From Chamaecyparis obtusa (taxonomy: Eukaryota; Streptophyta; Pinopsida; Cupressales; Cupressaceae), in assembly GCA_027943335.1 (NCBI GenBank), contig BSBK01007724.1, positions 496,001 to 560,000 on the forward strand: 64,000 nucleotides of DNA, written 5' to 3'. The notes below the pieces were generated by a model that made no database searches, had not been told where the DNA came from, and saw nothing but the letters and a program-made list of their open reading frames with translations. The position numbers and the translations under genes are program-made. Shown here one piece after another: positions 48,100 to 59,932 of this stretch. Position 1 is the first letter of the stretch. Every line of letters starts with the position of its first letter.

Positions 48100-51000
48100 C
48101 TAAAAGAAATACTTACCTGAGCAGGTAACCTTACCTTTGTCAAAAACCTTGTTTTGGTCATATAAAATTTTATGCTTTCTTGAAATGCGTTGAATATAAT
48201 TCTCATGCCAATCATCACAATTCCCAATGCAATAAACCTGTTCACCATGTGACTCATTTTCTGACTGTGAGATATCTTCTTCACATTCATGAGAGATTTC
48301 ATTTACTTCACAGAATGGATTAACACATGGCCTATATCTAGAAAAATCTTCATTCTTTTCTAAACCCTTTGTAAAAAGTTTTCCTTCACCACATGTTTCA
48401 CTCATCTTTGCACAAGGCTGATCCGATGTATATGTTTCCTCAATTTGTTCACGATTTTCTTCTTTGTATAAAATTTCATTAGGGCTCTTTGTAGATTTTT
48501 CAATGTATTCATTTTCTTCCATTAAATCATCATATACAATTTTAAGAAAAAGATCTACCTGTTCATGAGTTACTCCTAAACTGCATATTTTCTTTGAAAA
48601 ACTTGGCCTGATATCAAAAGGTATTTTGCAAAAGACACCCATCATCCTCATAAACAAACTCACCATATTTTCATTATCATATCGCTCTAAAGTAATAAAA
48701 ACATACAAGGGAGATAATGATTTATCCCCCTGGTGTTGATTTACCTAATGACCCTGTTGATCAGTGTGGGGTTGCATCATTCCTCCAAAATGTTGATAAT
48801 GCTGCTATCTAGAATGGCTAAATTGTTGATTATTGCTCACATTATAATGTTGTGCCTATTCTGTGCCAAATTATTATAACAATGACCTTGTTGATTTTGA
48901 TAATTCGTACCACTTTTCATGTTTCCATTATTTTGATAAGGATCATGGTATTCGTGGTTTTGATTATTATGCTGTATAGATTGTTGTTGATTATTGTTCT
49001 TATTATTCGTATTTAAGTTATTATATGGTACATTTTCCTCATTCATCATATATTCATTCTGTCTGCATTGCCTTGTTGGATCATAATTATAAGCTCTTAT
49101 GCAATCTTCATGCCCTTGCTGTGTGGGATGATACATATTCTCTCCTTGCATATCGTTTGTGTTCCCATCTCTTATCCGCTGCTTTTGGTTCTATGGCTGC
49201 ATATATTCATATCATTGAGATTGACCTTTTACATTATCAGATTGAATATCTTCACTCCACATATTTTGCAAATGACCATGTAATCAATTTTCATTTGAGT
49301 CATGGGCATGTTCTTTCATACTTTCCCTCTTATGCGAATTATATTTATCACTTGCATGAGTTTTTATTTTATAGCATTCATCTCCTTCATGTGAAAATCT
49401 TACAAAATTCCTCTAAGGCTGCGTGGGAGTCTTCTCACTCTTCCACATGTTATACATTTGATGCCCGTTCCCTTGGTCTTGTGCAAGACTAGCAAACTGC
49501 TCACTTGTTCTTTGTTGATTATCATTTTCATTAACCGTATTTATATGTTGCTTGCTATTTTGTTCATGCACAGGTATATAGATATACCCTCACAGATTTT
49601 GGTGATAGTGAGTCTCTTCTTTGCAACACAAATCATTATTATTTCTATTACCTTTCTCTAGCTGCGCATGGTGATCACTGAATTGATTATTTATACCCAT
49701 TTGCTGCCGCGTGAATGGTATATAATTCTTACCTTGTGCAAATTCTGGATTCTCAGGCTTCTGGTAATGTATGGCATGGTGAGTGAGTTGCACATCATGA
49801 TGTGCTGGATTATATTGCAGCGCACCATAGTTTCTATCGCCCATAGCATGGTCTTGGGTGTCTTCATTGTAATGTTCATATTTATTATTATATTGCTCAT
49901 AGTTTGTATCTTCATTTCTTTCGGCATTAATATTTCCAACATAATTACTTCATTGTGGACAAACATCTTCATTCACATTTTTGAAATTATCATAAATATT
50001 ATTATCACCAAAATCATTTTTACCATGCCCAAACTTGTAAAAATTACCTGGCATATGTTTATCTTCAGTCTTAATAAATTCACCATGCTCCCAATCATGC
50101 TGTACAGTTGTGTGAGTCCTTCCTTCATAATATTTATTTTCATTTTTCTTCTCATGCAAATGTGAACTTGGATATTTGTAATAAAGTAATTCATTATTAT
50201 TTTTACCATAGATATATCCTTTTCCATTTTCCTCAGCATGCTGGTCACGGGAATAGCAATTAAGGTCTGCATTACTATAGTTTGCGTAGATCTTCTCATC
50301 CTCCTTCTTTGCTTGATAATACTTATTATCGTTATGTTGATGTGCTTGAGTACCTTGCACATCATACATTTGACATTGCTGCTTATCATTATTAATCAAC
50401 TATAAATCTTTATGCAAATTGGTTTGATGTTGTTGTATACTCTTACCACTCATGCCCGCTAAATTTGGATAAATGATATCCAATATTTTAAACCTTTTGC
50501 CGTGCATATTATACATGCATTGATCCCTTTTTCCATGTGTCAACTCACTAATTTGTTGTGTTTTACCATAACCTACGTGAATATCTCTTCTGCAATACTC
50601 ATCATCTCCCCGCGCAACTGGTTTTATGTTGTTATTTTGCAAATTATTATTCTTTGTGCAATGCGTTCTAATATTAGGCATGCCAAATGGAATTTTAACC
50701 TACTGCATGTTCCATGTTTCTTCCTTATGCTGCATATAATACTCACCAGACACATTACTGTCATTAACTTGCTGCTGCATATTCATTTGGTCTTGCGTCA
50801 AGTTACCTGTCTGCTCACGCCAACTCTCATTGTATTGATTTTTATTATATTCATGACAACCATTGCCTTCTTCCGCAAACTTGTAATCATATATTTGCTC
50901 ACATATATTGTCAAGCTACACTCTATAATACGTATTCATCACACTACGTGGCTGTTCATGCTTTCCGCTATCTCCATGGAATTGGGCGTATTCATTTTGC

Positions 51001-51974
51001 TAGTTTCTATAACATTGCCAAGCCTCTTTCTACATAGGCTGTGGATTATCCAATTGCTCCCATACTTCTTTATTTTTATCATACACTTTACCACCTTTGT
51101 TTTGTGTAGGCTAGAGAATTTCATAATGCTGACGTGGATGCTAATTTTGATGGCATGGATTATCATTTTGTTGTGTATCAAAACCATTATTATATTTACC
51201 TTCTCCTTGCGCACACTGTCTGCTGGATAAATGTGATACACCAAATGACTGCCGCTGATTGTGATTATATATCTGCTGTGATGTTTGGTTTTCATGATAA
51301 GTATTATCATTAATATTATATATTTTACCTTGAACCATTTCACTTACATAATCCTCTTGTGTAGGTTTATGTGTATGGCCTTCAACATAGCATTGATTCA
51401 ATGTGAGCACATCTGCCTGCTTGAATTTCATATAATCTTCATCTTGTGCAAATTTTGAATCATCTGGCTGCTCACGTGGTGGCTCATGTGTGCCTTCATA
51501 GCCTTACGTATGGTTATGAGACTGCTTACATAAGCTAGCTGATTGCTGTTCATGACTTTGCCCAACTTGAGAGTCATGTAGTTGCCCACACAGGTATTGA
51601 CTTTGACAATATAAATTATCATTTCATTTCTCATATATATGCACTTTAGGATAATATTTATCCTGGCCAATATTCTCATCAGTTTGATAATTATTAACAT
51701 GATGGTCATGTGAATAATTAAAAACTTCATTATCACTTTCATAAACTTCATCCTCACCACCTCTTTGCAGAAAATGAATGTTATTAACATCTTGAAAATA
51801 TCTGCCATTATCTAACAAACCACAGACACTTCTGTCATGCACATTTTTAAAATTATGACAAAATTGATCATTATTTTCCCTCCAATATTGTGAACCCTTA
51901 CCATACTGGGGGTGATCAAAATTATTAAACAAACTATATGCTTTTGCATTATGCACAAGATGTCCTTTTTGCAT
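48100..51974 (-). pseudogene. E6 giant polar low-complexity reading frame
   Basis: Read leftward from the ATG at 51974, one frame stays in register to about 48840. After one frameshift it continues to TAA at 48100-48102, about 1,290 codons in all. Stops on the way include TGA 51624-51626, TAG 51141-51143, TAG 50400-50402, TGA 49950-49952 and TGA 49590-49592, plus about nine more. Every one I inspected is a C-to-T step from CAG, CGA or CAA. The product is dominated by Asn, Gln, His, Tyr, Asp, Glu and Lys (for example NNNQQQSIQHNNQNHEYHD), like prion-type disordered proteins. The last about 200 residues (48708-48100) are different: a helix-prone segment VSLFMRMMGVFCKIPFDI, then an acidic Cys-containing tail. 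No known domain is recognised. A splice donor overlaps the end. Confidence 0.7.
48108..48120 (-). promoter_or_regulatory. Consensus 5' splice site near the end of the E6 frame
   Basis: On the minus strand TGCTCAG is followed by GTAAGTATTTC; the donor GT pairs with plus 48115-48116. Possible acceptors are TTTATGTTTAG ending at 47938 and TTCCTCCACAG ending at 47919. Splicing to the second keeps a frame open into the LTR. This is prediction only. Confidence 0.4.
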
Positions 51975-52144
51975 TATGAATCATTCTTTAGGGACCTTCT
52001 CCCTAACATAGGCTTCACCTGGAACCAAATTTTAGAGTCGCCACCTCACTTCCTATGAGGAATCAATAACTGTTCTGAATCCTTCTTCCAGTAGAGTCTT
52101 CACAACTTAACTAGAGGTTTTGAACCTGACATTCACTGATATCT

Positions 52145-52164
52145 GTCCCCAATAGAGTTGCCAA
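52145..52164 (-). promoter_or_regulatory. E6 primer binding site, Ogre/Tat-like
   Basis: TTGGCAACTCTATTGGGGAC on the minus strand, beside the right LTR. It resembles TGGCGACTCTGCTGGGGAC, a primer site I know from Ogre-like elements and attributed to tRNA-Arg. The differences are G to A and C to T. Confidence 0.6.
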
Positions 52165-52166
52165 TT

Positions 52167-54791
52167 TGTTGGTGCTCAAAAATGCTGGTCATTTTGAGGC
52201 GAACTGACAGGCACAATAAATGCCTCTACAATTCAGGTTCAATCGAACCAAGGCTGGTAGGCCTAAACTGAATATACTGTCTAACTGCACAAACAACGTG
52301 CATAAACAACAAAATTTCTTCCAAAGAGGTTACTGATCCTTAGAAGATAATGTAACCGAATATCTTAATAGGCAGATAGTTAAACTAATGCTATGAACTA
52401 ACACTAAACCTAATCTAATGTTTTGTAAATAAAGTAGCAGATTTGCTTTGATACAAAAAGATAATGAATCTTAACTAAATTTATAATAAAGACTAATGCC
52501 TATTCCTTATCCTCAATATGATTACTATGTGTGATTTCTTTAATTGATGATCAATATAAAATTCCTCTAGTTCAATCTATTAACAACAATGTGACACTTT
52601 GAATCAAAACATATAACTTTGGAGACAAATTTAAAATAAATCGATCACTTCAAGAAAATGATTAATTAACAACAAAAAACTAAAAAGGAAGACAACTATT
52701 CCAATGGTATTTAATCCTCAGAGGACAGACCAATTGAATCCTGCAGTATTCAAAAGGTACGCTTAGCCATACACAATGAGAAACCAAGTGAATATAATTC
52801 TACAATTCCTATTTGATCTTGTGGTATAATAAATCAAATATCTTAAAGAAAGTAAAGATACTTTATCTAAAGAATCAATTCAAAATAACATACAGGAATA
52901 GATATCACCGATGAATTTTGAACAAAGATTTTGTATTAAGCTTGAAAAATCACTCGATCCGTATGTATTGATCCATAGTATCCCATAAGGTTTTGGAATA
53001 AAAGCATGCATAGGTTTCAAATATTTCAATGTTGATAAAAATGATGATGTCCCTTCCCTTTACAATTAATTTAATATAAATATATATTTCAAAGGTTCCC
53101 TATGAAAGGACATGCCCTTTCACAGGACCTAATTATACAATTAGCCCTAAAAATAAATAAAATCAAACATGACAATATTTGTTTCGGGAAGAAATCCCAT
53201 ATAGTATATGTGTGCCATTTAATAATTAACACCTTAATTTCCTGCACACAAAATAACTCAACATTAGTTCATATCAAAAATAAAAAACATTAAAGAAATG
53301 CATTAATCTTACATTAATACTATATACTACTTATTAATAATCAATTAGAAAAAATAAAAAATTAATAATAAAAAATCAAAAATTAAAATTTAATTATATT
53401 TTAGTCCTAATGACTAAATCACGAAGGATAATGTGACAAATAAACACATTACATACAAACTTATCCTTTTAATTTTTTTAAAAAATAAAAGATATTGCAC
53501 TTTAAGAGTACAATGCATTTAATAATAAAAATAAAGATAGCCCTAAAGATAAAAATAAATTTAACTATAACAAACAAATCTAATCCTAAAAGTGAAAACA
53601 ATCCTCTTAGGGTCAAATTTTGTTAGGTACATAGTTACATTGATAAAGTAAATCTTTATAACATAAGAATAAAAATGTAACTATTAAAATAGAAATAATT
53701 AGGGGATTAAAAATTTATCTCCCCCAAAACAACCCTAAATTATTTCTAAAGAATTAACTCCTCTATAAGAATTAGTAAGATGAAAGAACCCTAAAATTAG
53801 AGTGAAGAAAATTACCTTTAAATAGTTCGCAATTAAAATATAAAAGGTAATTTTAAAAAGAAATACGTGCGTAGTACATTATTAAATAATTAAAAACTAC
53901 TCATCTAAATAGGTAAAATTATTAATGTTAAGCATATCAAGTAAAAATATTAAGGGAAAGGACAAGATTTCACACCAAAACCCTAACAAATTAATATTTA
54001 CAAATTTCAACCCTTTATACTATATTTTCACTTTTAGGGTTTTGGGGGAAATTACAAGTCAACAATAAAATAATAATTAACAATTATGAAACATTAAATT
54101 CTTAACTCCCAAACTTAATTCATTTTAACATTTAACTCAAAAAGATATAATGTTTTCTTTAATTTATACATTATTAACACACATGTTTTCGAAGAATAAT
54201 GTAGAGTAGTTGGTAAGGGGAGTAGGTTTGGGTAGTTAGGTAGGAAAGAAGGAATGGGTCGAGAGGTTGAGTGTTCAACTCCCTCTCCCCATTCTTTTTT
54301 CCTTTTATCATTAAAATAGACAATATATAAATAGATAATAATCATATTATTATAAAAAGTGATTAAGAGGTAGATAACTCCCTGCGTGAAAGGTTATTTT
54401 GATCTCTCACCTGCACATACAATAAAATAAGTAAATACTTTTCCCCTAATCCTCTCGAAGAATAATGTAGACTAGTTGGTTAGGGGTGAGGGATTAGGTA
54501 TGTAGGCAAAAAGGTTGGCTTGAGAGGTTGAGTGTTCAACTTCCTCTCACTGCCTTTTTGGCCTCATTTCATATATATATTTTTTATTTTTAAAATTATC
54601 AATATCAAAAAACAAAAATAAATAAGATGAAACATTCACAACCTAATACATGAGAGTGAGAAACAATAAATGAATACACATTTTATCTATTTCAATCTTT
54701 CTATCATAGGAGATTTACAAAATATAACCAATATGTATTATACTTCCTTGACGTCCTATTCCTTTAGGAGCTGAAATTTTCGGTGCCAATA
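52167..54791 (-). repeat. E6 5' LTR (right)
   Basis: 2,625 bp. Inner end TGTTGG, outer end CCAATA. It contains the tRNA-like modules at 54189-54300 and 54455-54560. Confidence 0.92.
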
Positions 54792-54796
54792 TGATC

Positions 54797-55570
54797 CACG
54801 AAATGCAAGCCGTTCCTTCAACTTATCATCAATGTCTAAAATTTCCATATCTAGGGCAAGAGATAATGGTAAGTGGGGATCTAAACCCATTCCAATATTG
54901 TAATAATGTCAAGCCTATCAATGATTCGTTGGTTCCACACAATACTAAAGGGTCTATACCTAATCAAATGGAACAAGGTCGAAATTCTAAGGGCATCCCC
55001 TTATTGAAAGGAAAAGAAAAGATAGAAGAAGAGGTTGTTATTGAAGATACACCAAGACTCATTAACGTAACTACACCAACTAAAGGAAAAGAGAAGGTTA
55101 ATGAGGATAACATTATTGAAAAACCAAAAGAAGACCAATGCAAAGCTATCCAAGTATACACTAAAGAGGCCCATTATCAAAAGATGGACCAAATGATGAA
55201 TAATTTTGATAAGAAATGTAAGATAAGTAGAAAGGAGTAGGTGAATATTCTTTATCTATGATGTACTTACCTTTATCACCCAAGTCCTTTGGAAAACCTC
55301 CAAATGTACCCCTTAAATATAATGATAACTTTGTGAGGGAAAGTACATCATCTTCCATGGATGAAGAAGACAATGAAATCCTCAACTGGTTATATAAAGA
55401 TGAAGAATCAAGTGCGCACATCAAACATATCCAAAATGTAACGATTCCCACACATCAATATGGGAAAGGGTTTTGAATCATGCAAACGATGGGTTATAAG
55501 GGTCAAGGACCTTTGGGCATGAAGCATGAAGGGCTCATTGAACCCATAGAATCAACATGGTGAGATTCCA
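54797..55570 (+). pseudogene. E5 protease C-terminus, linker and G-patch
   Basis: HEMQAVPSTYHQCLKFPYLG directly continues the protease motif GRPWI broken at 45235. A Lys/Glu-rich linker with a repeated KGKEK phrase follows. The frame shifts near 55230: the first frame ends at 55240, and GVGEYSLS then LSPKSFGKPP continue in the other, as in E4 (GMGEYTLD, SPRSYGKP). At about 55465-55555 GKGF(stop)IMQTMGYKGQGPLG followed by EGLIEPIE has the spacing of a G-patch. E3 carries the same domain after its protease. Confidence 0.75.
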
Positions 55571-56847
55571 AGGAGAAAACATGTTTAGGGTATCTTGAGG
55601 AAGGATACACTCAAAACCATTATCCCAAACTTTATGATCAAATATTATAATTAGAATCTCATAGTGATGAGGATTCTAATGAATGGGAATGGGAGACTTT
55701 ATCCGATGAGTCATGCCAAGATAAGGATATTGATGTCATTCATACCTATGTTGTTACCAAAGATAAATGACCAATAACAGAATCAAGTTCAAATCAAGCA
55801 TCTAGTTCTAGTCAAGTGATCCTAAATGATGTACCAAGCATAGCAATAGAGATAAATCAATGGGTAGGTGAACCATATGTTCCTTCATGGAGACCTACTA
55901 TGGAAGAATCAAATGTTAGGTTTAATCCACATGATTTTTATCCAATGAAAACCTTAGAGGAGTCTAGCGAGGAGGACTTTGATCCTTCTTATTTAGAACA
56001 TTTAGAGGAAGCCCATGTTAGATATTTTCAAGATACAATGTATGAACCATCCAATAATGAGACAGACACCCTAAATCCAATTGAAACAAACCTAAGTGTT
56101 GACCCATTGACTCTCATCCGCCCAGACCTAATTGAATGGAATGCCATTGAACCAACTACCCTCCCAATCTTCTTAAATTACAACATGGTGTCCCAATACC
56201 TCAACACGGTTGAAACTTCTTCTATCAAAGAATATCAAGAAGAAATGATCAAAGGGAGCATCCAAACTTCTAATCTGAGAAAAAATGAAAAAAACAAAAA
56301 AAATAGAAAAGGAAAAGAATCGAGTGTTGAAAACCACATTGTGGCAACATTAGATCCAAAAGAAAGAAAAAAAGAAATAAAGGATGTTTCCAAAGGTGAA
56401 AACCCAACTAAGGCACCTTAGGAAGGAAGTTTGGATGTTCTACCAAAACATTATGAAGAAAGATCTCCGATCTTAATTGAGCCAATAGAAAAGATAAATA
56501 TTGGGTCAGAAATAGAACCAAAGATCATTCACCTAGCGGCATCCCTATCTAGTCAAGAAAGAATAGAATTCATCAAGTACTTTAAGGGAAAACAAGTCAA
56601 CTTCACATGGTCTTATGAAGAGATGCTGGGTTTAGAACCAAATCTGATAATGCATAATCTAAATATCAAGGAAGGAGCCAAACCTATTAAGAAAAAGCTA
56701 AGGAAGATGCAACCTCATATAGCACTACTTTTTAAAGTAGAGTTAGAAAAACTATTGAAGGTGGGATTTATAAGGACCATTGATTATGAACAATGGATCT
56801 CAAATATAGTGCCAGTATCAAAAGCAGACAAATCCATCAGAATTTGA
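55571..56847 (+). pseudogene. E5 linker and start of reverse transcriptase
   Basis: Up to about 56420 the product is an acidic, variable linker with several stops (about 55602, 55650, 55770, 56419). From 56431 conserved pre-RT sequence is seen: the connection KKKLRKMQPHIA, then LLKVGFIRTIDYEQW, equivalent to the family EVEKLLxAGFIxxxxYxxWxxN, and NIVPVSK before the TGA at 56845-56847. That stop stands where the family has a Cys or Val codon (RICVDFRDLN), so it is not simply C-to-T. Confidence 0.8.
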
Positions 56848-57375
56848 ATGGATTTTAGAGACTTAAACTTGGCATGTCCTAAGGATGATTTCCCACTTCC
56901 AAGTATTGATGCCATTGTGGACTTAACAATGGGACACTCTATGTTTTCACTCATGGATGGATTTAGTGGGTATAATAAGATAAAGATAGCACCAGAAGAT
57001 CAAGATAAAACTGCCTTTACATGTGAATGGGGTACTTTTTGCTTGAATGTCATGCCTTTTGGCTTGAAAAATACTAGAGCGACCTATCAAAGAGAAATGA
57101 CTACAATATTTCATGATATGATGCATAAATTTATGGAGGATTATGTGGATGACATACTAGCTAAATCCCACTCAAGAAAAGAGCACCTACCAATTTTGGT
57201 GAATTTTTTTGAAAGGCTAGAAGAATTCAAAGTGAGACTTAACCCAAAGAAATGTGCATTTGGAGTCCAATCTGGAAAACTATTAGGCTACATTGTATCT
57301 ACAAAAGGGATAGAGGTAGATCCCACTAAAGTGAAGGCTATCATGGAAATGGAAGCACCTAAAAACAATAGTTAG
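56848..57375 (+). pseudogene. E5 reverse transcriptase core
   Basis: MDFRDLNLACPKDDFPLP opens the core. It continues with the first catalytic Asp region (FSLMDGFSGYNKI, Met before the Asp), MPFGLKN, YVDD in MEDYVDDILAKS and the thumb LNPKKCAFGV. The catalytic residues are intact. The frame ends at TAG 57373-57375, C-to-T from CAG, before MRSLKGR. It copies element RNA to DNA in intact relatives. Confidence 0.92.
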
Positions 57376-57866
57376 ATGAGATCATTAAAAGGAAGGACAC
57401 AATCCATCAGGAGATTTATCTCCCAACTAGCTGAAAAATGTCATAATTTCACCCAACTTTTGCATAAAGATACAATTTTCAAATGGGATGAAAAGTGTGA
57501 AGAAGCCTTTAATCTATTAAAGAAATATCTCATGAATCCAAAAATCTTGATGCTACCTATCAGAGGCAAGCCCTTGATCTTATACATTTCAGCAACAGAA
57601 AATTCATTGGGGGCACTTTTAGCACAAGATGATGAAACATGAAAAGAAAAGGCAATTTAGTACATAAGTAGAACCTTGGTCAAATACGAGCTTAACTATA
57701 CATTCATGGAAAGGGCATGCTTGGTTGTAGTTTTTTCTTCCCAAAAATTATGCCATTATATGCTAGCCCACAAGATAAGGCTCATTGCCAAAATTAACCC
57801 TTTAAAGTACCTACTTAGTAAAACAACATTGAATGGAAGGCTAGAAAAGTGGGTGATGGTACTAAG
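57376..57866 (+). pseudogene. E5 RNase H, truncated
   Basis: RSLKGRTQSIRRFI and the RNase H start (LILYISATENSLGALLAQDDE; the first acidic residue is replaced, Ile-Ser-Ala-Thr) are seen. YELNYTFMERACLVVVF follows, then HKIRLIAKINPLKYLLSKT. Stops at about 57640 (TGA) and 57658 (TAG) are not C-to-T. Near 57865 the sequence jumps from RNase H to the middle of the integrase core. Confidence 0.85.
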
Positions 57867-58605
57867 TGAACTCATATATGTTTTTTTATCCTCAATAATA
57901 TTATTTGTAGATATGGAATACCTCATGCTATCATAATGGATAATGCAAAGAATTTCAAGAACAAAGACCTAAAGGAATTATGCAAAAAATTCCACATAAT
58001 TCATCATTCTTCTTCAATTTATTACCCCCAAGGTAATGGACAAGCTGAAGCAACAAATAAAAACATTTTGAAAATTTTGAAGAGAATGATGGACAATTTA
58101 AGTAGAGATTGGCACATCAAAATAAACCTGACCTTATGGGCTTATAGAACAATCATAAGAATGCCAACAGGAGCTACACCTTTTTCCTTAGTCTTTGGAA
58201 AAAAGCAGTTTTACCTTTGGAGGTAGAACCTCCATCTTTGAGGTATCTCTTCATGGTTTGAAAAATGAGGAAGACTATAGGGTGGCTAGGCTACAAGAAC
58301 TAGAACTCCTAGATGAGAAACAAAAGTAAGCATTTGATCATTTGAAGGTGTACCAAAGTAGAATGTTAAGGACTTACAATAAGCACATCAAGTCAAGAAC
58401 ATTTCAAATAGGTGACCTAGTTTTACGAGAAAATCCCAAGAATCAAGTAGAACAAGAAAAGAAAGGAAAATGGGAAGCAAACTGGTTAGGACCATTTATC
58501 ATTGTTGAAAACTTTGGGACTGGCACCTATAAGTTAGCAGATTGTGATGGAGAGGAGTTACAAGAATCTATCAATAGCATACATCTAAAGAGGTTCTACA
58601 CATGA
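57867..58605 (+). pseudogene. E5 integrase, 5' part deleted
   Basis: Starting at RYGIPHAIIMDNAKNF (57905-57955) the second catalytic Asp is present, then HHSSSIYYPQGNGQAEATNK with the catalytic Glu. The zinc-binding HHCC part and the first catalytic Asp are missing. A frameshift near 58220 separates the core from the C-terminal region 58342-58605 (FQIGDLVLRENP, GPFIIVENFGTGTYKLAD), which ends with HLKRFY as usual for Gypsy integrases. Confidence 0.88.
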
Positions 58606-59932
58606 GGTAGATGAAAGAGTATAAAGAGTATCACATGAGGAGCATCATATTTATTGTACATAATCAAAAGAGACCTTGAAAATACCAAAAAACATTTGAA
58701 AAGAAGAAAAGATAAAAAGTAGTGGAAAATTCAGCATGAAGAAAGCAAAAACATTCATATATGATCCTCAAAAAGATGCTGTCTTGGTGAAAACCTAGAA
58801 AATAGGCACCTTGATGATATGAAAAAAAAAAATCAAAAAAGAGAAAAAGTGCCTTGGTGAAAACCTAGCAAATAGGCACCTTGGTAGCAAAAAAAGAGAA
58901 AAATCTTTAAAAATAGAAAAAAGAGCTAGATTCATTCAATTGGTGAAAAATTGGTAAACAGGTGCCATTGAAAGTCCAAGTCAATTGTATACCTAGAAGG
59001 TCACCTTGTAAAAATTGCATTCGCCAGCATCTGTATATATTGCATAATAAAGCCCCACAGTTGCATTTGCAAGTACCTCAAGATTTTGGTCTATAATCAA
59101 CAAATTGTCCTAAGTCCCACAAATGAAATCAATATCAAATTGGGGGCAATCTACTTAAAAGGAGAAAAGGATTCATCAAAGCAAGCTTTATTTAATTAGA
59201 GAATCAATTCATCAAACTTGAAAGAGGAACACTTATTCAAATCTACACCCCAATCTAATTTGAACCTAAAAACACAAAATTTGATCCAAGAACTGAAATG
59301 ACCTTATCTTTATTAGGATTAAAAGTATGAAATGGATGGAACTACACTTGAAATATGGATTTGAAAAATATTGCAAAATTTTTCTAAGTGTTGAATCAAT
59401 TGATGAAATCATGTCTTTCTAGCGAATTGATGAAAGTTTTAGACTAGACAAGCTATGATGAAAGGATGATATTTTTCTTGATTTATGAATGACTATCTTA
59501 AAATCAAAGTTTTAAATCATGTATTATTTGTCTAAGGACGTGATCATCAAAGAATCATCGAGGACTTGTATAGAGGATAAAACTGAGATTTCTTCTTGTT
59601 TACGCAAACGGATAGCTTGGCTATTTTGATCTTCAATATCATAATACCAAAATCCACTTGCAACATAGAATTCAACAAAATCGATATTCACACTCTCATG
59701 ATTGGCTTCAATCAGTGATAGTCATACCGAAGACAGATGAGAAAGAAAATAAAGAGGTGCAAAAAGTATTCATATCATCATAGTTGAACTAGTGATGGTT
59801 GTACTAAAATGGGATTCCAAAAATGCTCAATGATAATTATAAGCTCCAAATCTTGAATAATGATAGTTAGTTGCATACATCTTAGATTAAGTGCATTGTA
59901 TATATATTGTTTTTCCTTTCTTAGCTTAATTT
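58606..59932 (+). other. E5 region 3' of pol with tandem GGTGAAAACC motif
   Basis: No gene is seen. At 58785-58985 CTTGGTGAAAACCTAG followed by AAATAGGCACCTTG occurs twice and a worn third copy (TTGGTGAAAAATTGGTAAACAGGTGCC) follows near 58940. E4 has the same motif in the same place relative to its frame. Confidence 0.65.

Larger units (their letters stand above)
45236..54791 (-). mobile_element. E6: LTR element with giant N/Q/H/Y-rich reading frame
   Basis: The 9,556-bp insertion lies in the E5 protease. The LTRs are 45236-47863 and 52167-54791 (about 2.63 kb, about 98% identical by eye). The target duplication is GGATC (45231-45235) against TGATC (54792-54796). Inner LTR ends are TGTTGG and CCAACA, while the outer ends read TATTGG and CCAATA. 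The minus strand has a primer site beside the right LTR (52145-52164) and a 3.9-kb reading frame, so I orient it on the minus strand. No Gag, RT or integrase motif is visible. It must be non-autonomous, or belong to an undescribed class. Confidence 0.9.

Noticed and set aside
49025..51230. Hydrophobic plus-strand frames in E6 (49025-49492, 49668-50165, 50502-51230)
   Set aside because: They are antisense shadows of the N/Q/H-rich minus-strand frame: codons such as AAT, CAT and TAT read as Ile, Met and Val-rich protein on the other strand. They do not stay in one register between stops.
58780..58985. CRISPR-like array from spaced GGTGAAAACC repeats
   Set aside because: There are only two to three imperfect copies in a plant retroelement, with no regular unique spacers and no cas genes.
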